Assembly: GCA_024036415.1 (NCBI GenBank)
Contig: JAMWET010005036.1
Span: 124,001 to 188,000 of the forward strand
Direction: 5' to 3'
Length of the DNA: 64,000 nt
Origin: Prochilodus magdalenae
Lineage: Eukaryota > Chordata > Actinopteri > Characiformes > Prochilodontidae
Both the position numbers and the translations under genes were made by a program. Below, piece by piece: positions 1 to 11,511 of this stretch. A model generated the notes under the pieces. It saw nothing but the letters and a program-made list of their open reading frames with translations, searched no databases and had not been told where the DNA came from. Each line of letters opens with the position of its first letter. Position 1 is the first letter of the stretch.

Positions 1-470
1 TACTTCATTCACCTTTCCATTCATACTCATTCATTTCATTTATTTCTCCATTCACCTTCCCTTTCACAATCATCCCCATTCCCAATCACTTTTTTGAATT
101 CCCATTCACACTCACTTCATCCATTTTTCCATTCACTGCATCCACCTTCTCATTCACACTCAAGCATACTCAACGTCCCATTCACTTTATCCGTTTATCC
201 ACTTTCTCATTCTCTTTATCACTTTATTTTTCCCTGTTCACTTCCTCTTTTCATTAATTTCCTCATCCACACTCACTTTATCCCTTTGACCACTTTTCAT
301 TCACTTCACATATCTTCCTTTTTCACACTCACCTCATCCCTTTATCCATTTGCCCTCTCATTTCATCTCACTTCATACTTGCATCTATCCATTAATTCCT
401 TTATCCCTTTTTCCATTCAGTTCACGCACTTCCACGCCATTCTCAATCCACTTCACTCATAATAATGCTC
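1..470. repeat. Degenerate short tandem repeat, TTCATTCAC-like units
   Basis: The stretch is made almost wholly of variants of TTCATTCAC, TTCATCC and TTTATCC, with almost no G on the + strand. An open frame runs through it, but its translation is Ser/His/Phe/Pro low complexity, so it is not a gene. It looks like a decayed minisatellite lying in the first intron of wfikkn2, downstream of that gene's exon 1. Confidence 0.8.
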
Positions 471-586
471 TGCTAATGTTAAGCCTGCGGTACTTTTGGT
501 TTTCCTGGCGCATGGTGTGAAAGAAGCTACACGGTAAAGTATTCACGCGCGCGATTTGACCACAGTGCTCGGACAGAGATTCTTAC

Positions 587-775
587 CTGGTCAGATTGGC
601 ACTCCCGGGTGCAGGTGCTCATGGCGTCCACCCATAGATTGGGGTTCACGTCGTTGGGGCAGAGCCCTGAGTGAGCGTGCGCTGCGCCATTCAGAGCCAT
701 GCCTTTTACGCAGCTGTGCACGTGGAGGATCACCAGCTGTCCAGCCAGGAGCCACATCCACCGAGGCGAGAGCAT
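587..775 (-). CDS. wfikkn2: WFIKKN2 first coding exon (partial gene)
   Basis: This exon encodes 63 residues: a signal peptide (about residues 1-25, MLSPRWMWLLAG...) and the beginning of the WAP domain. The motif CPNDVNPNLWVDAMSTC followed by REC..DQ matches vertebrate WFIKKN2, where the human equivalent also ends its first exon at DQ. The exon ends CAG|GTAAGA in phase 0. The ATG at 775 is the first ATG after the TATA box, with A at -3. The family is secreted and carries WAP, follistatin/Kazal, Ig, two Kunitz and NTR domains; it binds GDF8 (myostatin) and GDF11. The remaining exon or exons lie beyond the left edge. WFIKKN1 is the alternative, but adjacency to abcc3 favours WFIKKN2. Confidence 0.87.
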
Positions 776-942
776 CTTTCCTGCGGAGTTTGCTCGACTC
801 TCGGGCTCTTTTCTGTGACTTAGTGAGAGACTTAGTGAAAGTGCGCCGAGATATACCGCGCGTAATGCTGTGCCAAATGTCCTTCGTCTTCTCCAGAACC
901 GCGCGGCGCCCAAAGATGGACCAGTCCGTTCAATACGAGCGT
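776..942 (-). other. wfikkn2: Probable wfikkn2 5' untranslated region
   Basis: This lies between the start codon and the expected transcription start, about 30 bases downstream of the TATA box. It is GC-rich and has no ATG on the minus strand, so scanning would reach the ATG at 775 first. The frame is open upstream of the ATG, but no upstream start codon exists in it. The 5' boundary is inferred from the TATA position. Confidence 0.55.
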
Positions 943-967
943 GTGGAGGAGCGAGACAAGGTGCTGC

Positions 968-975
968 TATTTATA
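968..975 (-). promoter_or_regulatory. wfikkn2: TATA box of wfikkn2
   Basis: The minus strand reads TATAAATA here, about 193 bases upstream of the start codon, followed by GC-rich sequence. Its position fits a transcription start near 940. Confidence 0.65.
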
Positions 976-1639
976 CCTCAGTCCTTTAAAGCTGGCTACT
1001 CTTTCCTGACCACAGGACTCGCCCTTACGCGCACATGACAGTTATGAATTGTGTGGAGTTCATGACTGAGGTTTAAAAAGCAGCTGTCTTGAGGCAGGGC
1101 TGGTGCTGGGCTACCTGCCCCGCTTGAGCACATCCTGCAGCCCGCCTTAACCCTTCGGTTGCCGACTAGCCCGTGGCTTACTTAGTGCGTAACTCTTTCT
1201 GGAGGTGGGTGCTACTCATATTTCAAGCTCACTGGGCGCGTGTCAAACTGCAATTAATGCAGTGTTGAATGTATTTCTATAGGCTATGACAATAATGCCT
1301 ATAAACATAATGCCACATGGAAAATAACAGAGGTAGATTAATACACTGAACAAATTAGGAGATTAGGAGTTTTGAATGAAGGATGTGGGCAACATCTCAA
1401 AGTCAACATGTTACTGATAAGACGATTATTTTAATCTTCAAAGTGTTGTGACATAACCTGTATACATATTTGGTAAAAACTGGAAACGTTTCATGTTCAG
1501 AAGAATGTATTGCACAAGATTCAAATACCAGCACAAATAATTACACCCAGAAAAAATCAGCCGACAGGAATGAAACTTGGTGGGTAGGTCTGACATTGTG
1601 AGACATGTGAATAATGAAGTTTCACACTCGGCTGCACAT

Positions 1640-2080
1640 GTGACGTAAGCAAAGATGGGACTTATCACTGTACCTGACTGACCCAACAGCCACAACTGCA
1701 GACATTCAGCAAGCAGTGGTGCCCTCCATGAGTCATCCGGTCCAGCATGACGCAGGACTACATGCACACAAGCCATTATGATGACTTAACACCCTTAACA
1801 CTATGTCAACATCGCCAAAGACTGCAATAGTGTTGTGCCAGATGTCACGCCATGACAGAAGAAGCGGGTCGTCTTCAGTGACGAGTCCCGCTTTTGTCTT
1901 GGTGGAGATGACCAATGAATCCGTGTGTGGAGGAACCGTGGTCAGGGTCAGGATGAACTGTTTGTTGTCACGTGTCACACATTCAAAAGGCCTTCCACAA
2001 AATCTGCAGGAACTGTATGAGAGCATTCAAGCTGCATGGGATGAATTATCACAGGACACCATCAAAAGAACTTCTGCAAC
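1640..2080 (+). mobile_element. Tc1-like transposase remnant (family 1)
   Basis: In broken + strand frames the sequence reads TLCQHRQRLQ, then RVVFSDESRFCLGGDDQ, IRVWR.RGQ, and near 1998-2060 NLQELYESIQAAWDELSQDT. This is the order of a Tc1/mariner DDE transposase around its second catalytic aspartate and its C-terminus. Stops, frameshifts and the loss of about 60 codons between the SDESRF block and the NLQELY block show that it is dead. Confidence 0.75.
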
Positions 2081-2484
2081 AGCATTAGCAAACACAGCCC
2101 AAAGCCATACTGAGAGACACTACTTCTGTATGTGTAGCTCAATAAATATTCCCCATATCAGTCTAAACGTATTACCATTTATTGCTCCTGGCAACCTTTA
2201 TCTTCCCAATAGCACTCCAGTCCCACACTTCCTTCTGGGTGCAGCTATTCTCTTGATGAGTGTATATTTGAATGTGAACTCTGGGCTTATAAATCAATAA
2301 GTCATTTCACAGCATCATTTGACACTGAGCAGAATGGGACTGGGCCAGTTCACCCCAGTTCACCCTTGACCAGCAGCCGTTACACTGCCTTAGGTATCTT
2401 CTGACTTGTTAAAGCACTGCTCCTGAAATTCCCAGCCTGCTTTGAGATGACCTTACCTTCTATATTACATTCATAGATTATACA

Positions 2485-3010
2485 TACAGTAGAAGCTCAC
2501 TGTGCAGAAGTCAGAGACCACATTTTCATTCATTTCATTCATTCATCCTGTCCAAAAGACATTCATTGCTGATATTCGGTTTTTGGTGTCAGGAAAAAGC
2601 AGAACACATATTTCTTCAACAACTAAATACAACCAAACTCTTTGCCCCTTATAAACTGTTTTAAGACACGTCCAGAGAAATCTGCTGGGATATTTTACAA
2701 GCCCTTTAAAGTTCAGTCTTAGAAGTTTCAGCATTTTTGTACTTCACATGATCCAGCGTTCTAGTGCAACCTTTCGTCTTTTATGTCTGTTTCCCTTTTC
2801 TCACTGAGGACCTTCTTGACAGATATGCATTCAGTGGAGGGATGGAGAGAAACACCTGTGGATGTTTTCAGATCTGAAGAAGGAGTGGAGATTGATTTCC
2901 TCCTCCTTCGTAAAGAAGACTGCTTCCAGTATTGTTTATCTGATGCTTTGGTGGTCTACCAGGTCTTACACAGTTGTCTGGAGTTCCACTGAGAAAGAAA
3001 TCTGCAAGGC
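2485..3010 (-). mobile_element. Tc1-like element, family 2, copy a
   Basis: Read on the minus strand, this has internal blocks (GRPPK, CATCCACAGGTGT, TCTAAGACTGAACTTT) and the terminus GTGGTCTCTGACTTCTGCAC shared with the copies at 8333, 11290, 13737, 54353 and 60745. Paired-domain-like and C-terminal transposase segments are recognisable, but the frames are broken. Confidence 0.6.
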
Positions 3011-3194
3011 AGCTGAGCTGAGCTTATGTAGTTGGTTATGTGGATGTCAGTGTCATCTGAGAGCAGATTTTGTTGATGAATCTGATGTTAAACTTGCTGT
3101 AGGAGGTTTTTTAGTGTTTATGGTAATTGTCTGTAAAGTCTATAACGTTTCTGGTACATATGTATAACTTACATATAAAGGCTGTTTTGATTTT

Positions 3195-3470
3195 AAAGGT
3201 GCAGTATGTAATATTTTTAGTTGGAAACATTCCAAAATGAGCTACGATTGTAGACAGTATTTGAAGAAATAACAAGTTTGACAGTCGGTTAAAGATGTCT
3301 TAGTATCGAGTTTCAGAGATATGAGATACCTGCAGAAGTTAGCATGCTAAGCAGCTAGTCCCAGCCCATTCTGTCTCCTAATATCACTTTATGGGTGACA
3401 GTAAGACACTTTAGCATGTATTTTGTTATATGTTGTCCCCCATTGCCTACAATTTACAGATCTTCCTTTA
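3195..3470 (+). repeat. Dispersed repeat, GGTGCAGTATGTAA family
   Basis: Begins TTAAAGGTGCAGTATGTAA and continues with TTTTTAGTTGGAAACAT and GAAGAAATAAC. A second diverged copy in the same orientation is at 21125-21240, so this is an interspersed repeat. I recognise the pattern as common in fish genomes but cannot name the family. Confidence 0.5.
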
Positions 3471-3511
3471 AACTAAATTAAATATGCTTTCTGGTTTTTG
3501 GTTTTAGTTCC

Positions 3512-3515
3512 TATA

Positions 3516-3600
<85 letters not shown>

Positions 3601-3602
3601 TA

Positions 3603-3634
<32 letters not shown>

Positions 3635-3680
3635 GTATATATGTGTATATATATATATATATATATAAATATATATATAA
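3512..3680. repeat. (TA)n microsatellite
   Basis: Long alternating TA, interrupted by TGTGTGTG and GTATATGTG blocks. The open frame through it translates as repeated Tyr-Ile and is not a gene. Confidence 0.95.
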
Positions 3681-4826
3681 AACTCTATAGCTAATGATAG
3701 CAGTGGCGCAGCAGTTGTTTTGTCTGGATTGGCATGCACACGGTCCTCCGTCTTTGCGGGCATAGTTTTGGAGCTTACAGAAAGCTGTGCTTTCACATAA
3801 ACAGCGTTAATCACTTTCACTGCACTGTAGCCTAATCAACATCAGGGCGGTCGGTGTACAATCAGAGAGCGAACACCTTAATGTATGATGAAATACACAT
3901 TCTTGGAACAACTGGGTTCTTAAAGAAGCCTTTCCTAATGAACTTCAGGAAAGCTTTGAACACCGGCTAGCTCTTGTGGAGTTTCACCTCATGTTACCCC
4001 TCCTCACACAATATAGGTTCACTTTTACGGTGCCTGTTTTTGTGCCATGGATTAACTTTCCAGCTAACGAATCGAGCAGGAGATTTATATAATTCTTGGA
4101 AACTCTTTGTCCTCGCGTACCCTCTCGGAGAAAAACAACCCGCAGTCTACACATCTGTCAAGGGTGTCAAATGAGGACACGGAAAGATTGTAGATCACAA
4201 CTCCAAATCGTAAGCTCATTATATTGCCTGTTTTTGAACAAAGCGTTTGACAGGCTTATTGATCCTGAACTCGGCTGATGGACAGGTTTAGAACAGACTT
4301 TTATACCAGTACAAGTCAGGGAGGAAGCAGCGTAAATGAGAGTTGGATTAAAAGATCACAGAGTGGCAAACAAATAGAGACTGGCCTTGTTATTTTAAAG
4401 CACTTCATTACGGCTGTTACTTGTATTGCACCAATTAGTTCACCCTAGATCAGACAGTAGCACCTTTTTTATTGGTCATTTCAGGGGAGGTTAATAGTGA
4501 GCTGGATCCTTACCATACAGCTGCATCCCGAGCTAAGACAGAACCAGTATCTAATAAAAGGATCAGTGGAAAGCTGGGAACAATGTTGGCACATTTTTAA
4601 ACATTCAAAAGTCCTGAAGACATGTAAAATAAAAGGTTCAGGACACGGTCCAAGCAGCTTGTGAGCATTCTCCCCTTTTTCTCTGAAAGAACTGCCACCC
4701 AGAGGCCTCCTCAGATCACAGAGGGAGCTGTGGTTAGGCTTCGTGGGCTTCATCATCTCACCAAGATCACAGAGCATCTAGCTTCTGATATGAAATGCAT
4801 TGGACCTCTAATGACATATCAGCGTC

Positions 4827-4828
<2 letters not shown>

Positions 4829-4871
<43 letters not shown>

Positions 4872-4872
4872 T
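4829..4872. repeat. (GA)n microsatellite
   Basis: About 44 bases of GA repeat with one AAAG interruption. Confidence 0.95.
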
Positions 4873-5700
4873 TTTTTTCACAAAGCTAGATGTTTGCAGT
4901 CAACCCTTCTGAAGCTGGAGATGGTCCAAGATGAGGACAGCGCAGCCCGAAGCGGGGATAAAACTCCTTAATTGGTCTGCATCTAAATGCTGGCACACCA
5001 AGAACATACTGAAGCATCAAGCAAGACATTTCTGCTCATGATTGATTACTTAAGGAGTAGCTTTGCACATTGCATTCTTTCATATCTCTTACTCTGGAGA
5101 CAGATCACCTCATCTGCCCTTCACGGAGGCAACGGATCAGCTATTTGTTGAATGAGATGTTTCATTTGGAAGCGAGATTAATAAACTGTTGTCAAGCCAT
5201 TAGCTTGTAGTGAAGACGGATGCAACCTCAGGCTATGAATGCGTAGACAAGAATCGGCCTATTATGTGCTCGAAGCCTATTAAAGCTTTTATAAACAAGC
5301 CTCAAATAGCAAGACGGTTTTAAATAGTTCAAAGCCGTATTCAGACGAGTACCTTTCTGTTTCTTGCAGCCAGAGTCTGTGTAATTGTATGTCATTTGAA
5401 ACCTCTGGGTCACGCCACCTCGTCAAGCGCTTCGCAGATCACGTCATGTGTTTCCATGAAAAGAATAAATAAATGTAGGCAAAAAACTTTTATTTAATTC
5501 ATGCAAAAATTGCTACAGATTGTTTCTCAGTTATGAATGTTTTATTAGTTTATAGCATCAGGATCTAAGTGACAGAGGAAACATTGAGGTTAACTGCTGA
5601 AACCTGTTCATGGAAACTGTAAATCCTCAGGTTAGGTTATCGGAGCATTAAGATTTCTTTGAAATTGAATTTTCTGTCAGTCATTTTTGCCAGATGATGT
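4873..5700. other. Non-repetitive intergenic stretch
   Basis: I see no coding exon, no terminal repeats and no low complexity here. The base composition is even and ATTA-type homeodomain-like sites recur. It could hold regulatory sequence for wfikkn2, but this cannot be shown from one sequence. Confidence 0.3.
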
Positions 5701-5755
5701 TTTGACTGCATGATATATATTTTACATTTCTATCAAACCTACCAAACCAAATTTC

Positions 5756-6009
5756 ATATCGTCGCTGTCCAATGAAAAACATGTATCTCCATTTTTGTTG
5801 ATTTTTACTTTAATGCCTCATTTGATCACATGAGCTGCTGTTTACACTATAAGGAGATTTCATAAAAAATGGACCAACAGAAACGTCCAAAACTGCTTGG
5901 AAAGACGTCTGGTTCCATTGACTTCCATTCAAATGAAATTAGGTTTTTGGCCTCTCCTGTAAAGTTGCCATTTTGGAGATACTTGTTTTTCTTTGGACAG
6001 CGACGATAT
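5756..6009 (+). mobile_element. MITE copy 1 with 19-base terminal inverted repeats
   Basis: Begins ATATCGTCGCTGTCCAATG and ends CTTTGGACAGCGACGATAT, which are near-perfect inverted ends. It is 254 bases long and has no coding capacity, so it is a non-autonomous DNA transposon. The next copy, at 6133, lies in inverted orientation. Confidence 0.75.
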
Positions 6010-6132
6010 GTACGCATCTAATATTTTCAGCTACACGAGTTCAAAATATTTTCCCTTCTGCTTTTAAAATTATGATCAGGCCTTTCCAAACAAAAACCTC
6101 ACACCGAATTTATGAGTACACAGCAGTAGTAT

Positions 6133-6387
6133 ATATCCCCACTGTCCAAAGGAAAACATGCATCTCCAAAATGGCAACTTTACAGGAGAGGGCAAAAACC
6201 TCATTTAATTCTAATGGAAGTCAATGGAACCAGACGTCTTTCCAAGTAGCTTTGGATCATTTCTGTTGGTCCATTCATCATGAAACTCCCACACGGTGTA
6301 AACAGCAGCTGCTGTGTTCAAATGTTGCAGAAAAGTACAAATCAACAAAAATGGAGATATGTGTTTTTCTTTGGACAGCGACGATAT
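6133..6387 (-). mobile_element. MITE copy 2, inverted relative to copy 1
   Basis: Almost the reverse complement of 5756-6009, for example around GGAAAGACGTCTGG, with the outer end CTTTGGACAGCGACGATATA. The two copies form a large inverted repeat with arms of about 250 bases and a spacer of about 123. Confidence 0.75.
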
Positions 6388-6584
6388 AATTCTATAATGA
6401 TATGAGAGATAATGCTATCTTAAATATTCAATTTTAGGAAGGAGAAAATGAAGCAACTAAACTCCTGCGTGAACTCCAGTTCTTTATTGGAAACATTTCA
6501 GTTTGGTTTTTATGAGCACCGTAGTACTGAGGCCACTTTAGTTACTGCCGTCAATTACATAAGACTCCTGACAACAAAGGGATC

Positions 6585-7400
6585 TCGGTTCTCATTTTTT
6601 AAAGATTAGAGTGCAGATTTCGACACTGCTGATCGTAAAATGATAGACTGAAAACATGTGTGGTCATTTCTTGCTGTGCCCTTAACTGGTTTAGATCTTA
6701 TTTGTTAAACAGAATGTTTGTGCGAGATTATTTATCCTGTAGCTGCAACATCACATGCAGAGTTCCCCAGGGTTCTCTGTGTATGCCACCACCTCCGTAA
6801 TCCATAATCACAGAACATGAGATTGATGCAGATGACATGGGTGTCCAATGTCTTTCTCCAACTGAGCAGAGAAAATCTGAACTCCTGGGCCCGAGTGCAG
6901 AGAGGCAGAAAGAATCTGATATAATAATATTATAATGAATAATCTGATGATGATGTGAACACATATCGAAAGGGTTCAAGCATTCTCCGTTTGTAAGGAG
7001 GCTTAATGCGTTTATAACGAATAACGTTTGGCGTTCTTTAGTGCTCTTCTTTCTTAGATCTCTGTTATCATCCATTCAAAACGGTGCTCTGCATGATCTC
7101 CTGCTCCTTCCACTGGCTCCCCACTACGTTTAAAACTTTTTAAAAATATTCTTATTGCTTTTTTAATCTATTCCTGATTTATAGTGGCACTAATCTACAC
7201 ACACACCACCTAGAGGACCTCCGTGTCCAGTCAGTGGATATGCTTCAATGTACGACTTCCTAATCCTTTCCTCTTATTCCAGCACGTTCTGATTGTTGGG
7301 TTATAGATGTTTTTTAACTTTTTACCTGGTTATATATTTACGTTCCTGTCTGTTCTCTTTTCTGTGCCTCTGTATGTTTGTTAATAAAGTATTTTGAATT
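6585..7400 (+). mobile_element. Non-LTR retrotransposon (LINE) reverse transcriptase remnant
   Basis: Degenerate + strand frames read DFDTADR, LTGLDLIC, CRVPQGS, DADDMG, KSELLGP and a later LHDLLLLPLAPHYV.NFL. This is the order of a LINE reverse transcriptase of the CR1/L2/Rex type (AFDT.DH, LNWFRSYL, GVPQGS, ADD, KTE.L..GP, LHWLPV). It is heavily mutated and not expressed as protein. Confidence 0.6.
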
Positions 7401-7521
7401 TCAACTGCTTGTAGGAAAGGGTTATATTAATAAGGATTCGACTGACTGACTGAAAACTAAATTGTATTAATATTCGGACCCTTTATTCCCACATGATTAA
7501 TTGATCTGGTTTTGTCCACCC

Positions 7522-7914
7522 TGTGGGGTTAGTGTAAAAGGCAAGTTGGCCCTTGTGGATATGTTTTAAGAATCTGTTATGCCAGATTTTGTTAATGATA
7601 GTTATTGGTACCCCCTGCAAAGCAGAGAGACTGGTACATGCGGTATTGTTCAGACAGGTGGGGGGTCTATTTAAGAGCGCACCCCAGTTTGATGGAGAAG
7701 ACTGGTTGATGGTTGAACCAGTGTGGTTGAAGGGGAAAATGTTGTTTCCTCTTTACATATGCTGTAAATACTTTGTTTGTTTACTTTGTTTTATTTTTTC
7801 TAGTCTTAAATAAACACCCTTGCACTGCTTGTGCTATTGCGGTTTTGCCCCCACCTTTTCAGGATTTTTAACCCTTTTGGGGCACTCTACCCACACCAGC
7901 ATTTAAGGTGTGAC
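7522..7914 (+). repeat. Possible solo LTR
   Basis: Begins TGTGGGG and ends TGTGACA, with a TATTTAAG box near 7670 and AATAAA near 7809. This is the layout expected of a retrotransposon LTR. I see no convincing target duplication and no second LTR, so the call is tentative. Confidence 0.25.
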
Positions 7915-8332
7915 AGATTTCCATCAACCTTTTCCTGTACCGTATTAAAAATGACAGATGTGCCGTCCCTCTTTCATGGTTTATTTCATGGTGTATCACA
8001 TGAGATATTTGACCAAACACCTTCTTAAATTAATAAATAGATAAATACATAAAAAACACACCACAAGTGAATACAAATCCTAGAACAAAATCATTGAGTT
8101 TCCAGATTTAGTACTTCAGGAGGTCTCTAAAGTTCCTCTGATGTTCCTCTGTTTCCTGTTTTAGGGGGATCTATTGTGCACAGGACGTCCTGCAGAAGCA
8201 TCCAAAATTAAATTCCAGTTACAGCTGTGAATTTATGGCATTAGCAGAAGATTACCCAGAAACCTGACAATGGCAGAAACAGCGTATGTATCCTCCTGGT
8301 CAGCAAAAGGCATCCATGCAGAAGCAACTAGT

Positions 8333-8888
8333 ATTCCAGTATAAGAGACCTCACAATAAAAAGGCATGCAGGAATATCATTTCAATCTTGTATCTCCATT
8401 GTTTATAATAACATCCTGATTTTTTTTCTACTTTCCATTTTTCCAAATATTTCTCCACACCAGCAAGTATGCAAAAATCAGTTTTGGTCAGTTTATTGTT
8501 CTGACAACACCAGCAGCTTCTTTGTTTGATTCGCAAATGTTCTTCTTTGGTCTAGTTCCTTTTTCTCTGTCATGGCTTTACTGAAGCTACACATCATTTC
8601 AGACCCACATCACTGGGTGGTGTTTTTACCTGTGGATACACCTTTATAGCAAGTATAGTTCTCCTCTCTCTTAAAGATGATCAGCTTAAGTTCTGTTTAC
8701 CTGATGGTGATAGTTTTGGTGGTCTACCATTTTTTAAAACTTTTGTGTAGTTGTTGGGAGTCTCACCTTAAACTCCAGCTGCTTGCTTGATTTTGTCCTT
8801 CCTTATACAGGTGGACTTTATTAGATATCACGTCCTCCTATCCCTCTAATGAAAGGAGGTCTCTGACTTTCACACAGCACTGTATGGA
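8333..8888 (-). mobile_element. Tc1-like element, family 2, copy b
   Basis: The right end reads GAGGTCTCTGACTTTCACAC and the left end CAGTATAAGAGACCTC; these are inverted versions of the family terminus. Between them, on the minus strand, are the GGTAGACCACCAAAACT and ATCCACAGGT blocks shared with copies a, d and f. No intact frame remains. Confidence 0.55.
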
Positions 8889-9419
8889 GTTAATGAATGA
8901 AAGAATGAATGAATGCTTAGCTGATGTGCACGACTGTTCCTCAAGAAGAAATTCAAGAACATGTTTGTATAGAGTCAGGCTCAATCTGCACGTAGACTAA
9001 CCAGATTTCATCACGACCCACATGTAAACACCGACCGCAAGCAGCTGTTTTTTTCAGGGTTGCTTTATCTGAAAATACCCCAAACATCAGAATATTGACT
9101 CCTACGCAGACGTCCCGGGGGAGTTTTCAAGCTTAAGACTGTTTTGTTGCAGAGAACGCACGGCGGCGTGCCAGGCATCATTCAAAGCTGTTGTGAAAAC
9201 ATGCGAATTGGGAAATGCTCTGAATTGCGCTCCAATAACAAACATCAGCTTTGTTCTGATCCATGGAGAGAAATCTTGCTTTGTCACCACTCCTCCCTAC
9301 CTTTCCCATTGCTGCATGCGGTGTTCCGGGAGGGAAGGAGGGCATCAGCCAAACCCATCCTTATTTCATGTGGTTTGGCCTGGGGTATAATGTTCATACA
9401 TATCCTGTCAATTTGGGTC

Positions 9420-9900
9420 TTTTCATCCTCTAGGGTCCGTCATCTGTCAGAGGCATGGTGGGCCAGGACAGGAGCCTTTAACAGCAGGGCTAATTAAGGA
9501 AAAAAGAAAAAGGCAAACCACAATTACCCCCTAACCCCCCCACCTCCGAAACCAATGCCCCACTGAGAACGTGAGGTGTCTTGTCTTAGGACCTACAGGG
9601 ATCAACTGCTATTCCATTAGGGCTTCTGTAAGACTGCCAATGTTTGGTACTCGTTAGGAACTCACATGGCAGCGGTGCTCAAACATTCTTCTGATTTATC
9701 ATCCGGAGCTAGGAGAGCTGTTTCATGACTAAGCTTGATTTGATGGGTAAAAATAGCAGGGAAGTACTTGTCAGGAATTTTGTGGTCCATGCCATTCAAT
9801 TGGGCAATTCACTTAATGAAGTGTTTGACACATGAAATGGATGTTTTCGCTAAATGAATTTTTGTAAAGATGGTACACGGAACTCCAGTTACGGTACTAT
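9420..9900. other. Unassigned non-repetitive intergenic stretch
   Basis: I find no exon, terminal repeat or tandem repeat here. The sequence is of moderate complexity and could be conserved non-coding DNA, but nothing in it proves a role. Confidence 0.25.
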
Positions 9901-10314
9901 TGTGAAAGGATACCAACAACTTTGTCACGTATCCACCAACTCCCCCTAGTCCAGCACATTGTCCTAATGCAGCAGCATCTCACAGCATCACGTAAGTGTG
10001 AATGAAAGAGATCGGGCTGGTTTATGAGTATATATACCCTGAAATCACGACCACAATCTACAGCGCCCATATAGCAGAGTGATGCACGTGCACATGAGGG
10101 GCGTTGGAATTCGGCACAACTTGACATCGACAGCATCAGAACAGAAAGAGCTCGGATACGTTACAGGGTAGAGTAATATCACAGCACTTTTATAACAGGA
10201 GCTTACAGACTTTCCCGAACTTATTTGGTGTGGGAGTCGCAAAGGCTAACCAGGCTAACTAAACTCTTTGGCATACGATGAATTTCTTTTCCTGCATGCT
10301 AGCCTGAGAGCGGA

Positions 10315-10644
10315 CTAGGCCGAAGGCAAGATGACTTCTGGCATCCAGAACAGGTATAAAACCCAGTGGGACAGGTATGACACAGGTAACAGTGGCATCA
10401 CATTTTCATAATTACCATTGGCAGGGATGCATACTCTCCTGTTAGCTGTGAATCTGTCTTGCATCATTTTACCTCTTTTAGCTTTAGTCACTGAGTAAAG
10501 GCCAGATTTATTCCTGTCCAGTGTCTTCCTCAGTGCCACCGACAATGTCTTCTTCAGTTTCTTCCCAGCCACATTGGCCATTCTGGGAATATCCAGATAG
10601 CTTCTTCTTATAGTAAGCCGAATCGTGCCATAAAGCTCTTCCAA
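10315..10644 (-). other. Unrecognised open frame, 109 codons
   Basis: The frame is basic (KKLKK, KAKRGK) with no signal peptide or membrane segment. It matches no family I recognise, and I see no promoter or splice partner. It may be a chance frame or a fragment of an old transposon. Confidence 0.15.
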
Positions 10645-10789
10645 AATTACACAGCGCTATAGCAGGCATTCCGAACCCAGTGTGCTAATGACAGATACTG
10701 CATTCTCTCTATTCTCTAAGTCAGGGTACCATCAAATTTATTTAGAAGCTCCATGGCTGCATTATTTCAACTGGTGATATATTACATTC

Positions 10790-11085
10790 ATGTTTTTATT
10801 GCTTCATTCATTCACCATCTTCTCAACCACTCATCCTGTTCTGGGGAGCAGGGGTTGCTGGAGCCTATCCCAACACTTATTGGGTGGAAGGCAGGGATCA
10901 CTCTGAACAGGCTGCCAGACCATCCCAGGGCAGACACACATGCAAAGACAGAGGGGCAGTTTAGCATTTCCAGTTCACCTGAGAGCATGACCATGGGGAG
11001 AAGACGCGGATGCTCCGGCCAGGAATCTAACCCAGGGCCTTCTTGCTGTCAGAAGACAGCACTACTCGCTGTGCCTCTGATCAAT
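10790..11085 (+). repeat. Dispersed fish repeat (GGAGCCTATCCCA type)
   Basis: Contains the landmarks GCTGGAGCCTATCCCA, GGGTGGAAGGCAGGG, CAGGCTGCCAGACCATC and a tail reading AATCTAACCCAGGGCC then CAGACAGC-like sequence. I recognise this as a very common interspersed repeat of fish genomes, but I am not certain of its class. Confidence 0.6.
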
Positions 11086-11289
11086 GTTTAAACTGATGGG
11101 ATGCCTGGGGATTGAGCTGGCTGCTCCATCTTTCTACTTCTTCTTTGTCTTTTGTGTCAAATGTTAATATTCATTTAATTCTGGAGAAAAAAATAAACAT
11201 TAAAACATTAAAAAACAGTATTTAAAGCTGTAAATTTAGGGCAAAACTATTACATATAGCTGGGTTAAAGCTTTTACCTTTGAGAAAAA

Positions 11290-11511
11290 TCCTACTACAG
11301 TGACAAAAACAACTTGGCACTATGAGTCTGAAAGGATGTGTAGCTGTCAAAAAGCCATAATTACGAAAAGTAAGAGTTCAGACCTCAACATTACTGAACA
11401 TGCTTATCATAAGAAGGATTGTGGATCATACGAAGCAGAGAATGCAACCCAAGACTAAGACTGCACTTTGGAGTGGTGGTCCCTGCAAAGTGAGTGGTGG
11501 TCTGTGACTTT
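11290..11511 (+). mobile_element. Tc1-like element, family 2, copy c (fragment)
   Basis: Reads ACTTGGCACTATGAGTCTG, then DLNI.E-like and DHTKQRMQPKTKTALW-like codons in shifted frames (transposase C-terminus), then GTGGTCTGTGACTTTTGCAG, the family terminus. Only the 3' half is present. Confidence 0.65.

Noticed and set aside
94..462. 122-codon + strand frame
   Set aside because: Ser/His/Phe/Pro low complexity from the degenerate TTCATTCAC repeat.
527..913. Longer N-terminal extension of the wfikkn2 frame up to 913
   Set aside because: The frame is open, but it has no ATG upstream of 775; the extension is Ser/Arg rich and lies in the 5' UTR, and the frame past 587 reads into the intron.
3473..3820. 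115-codon minus frame rich in Tyr-Ile
   Set aside because: A translation of the (TA)n microsatellite.
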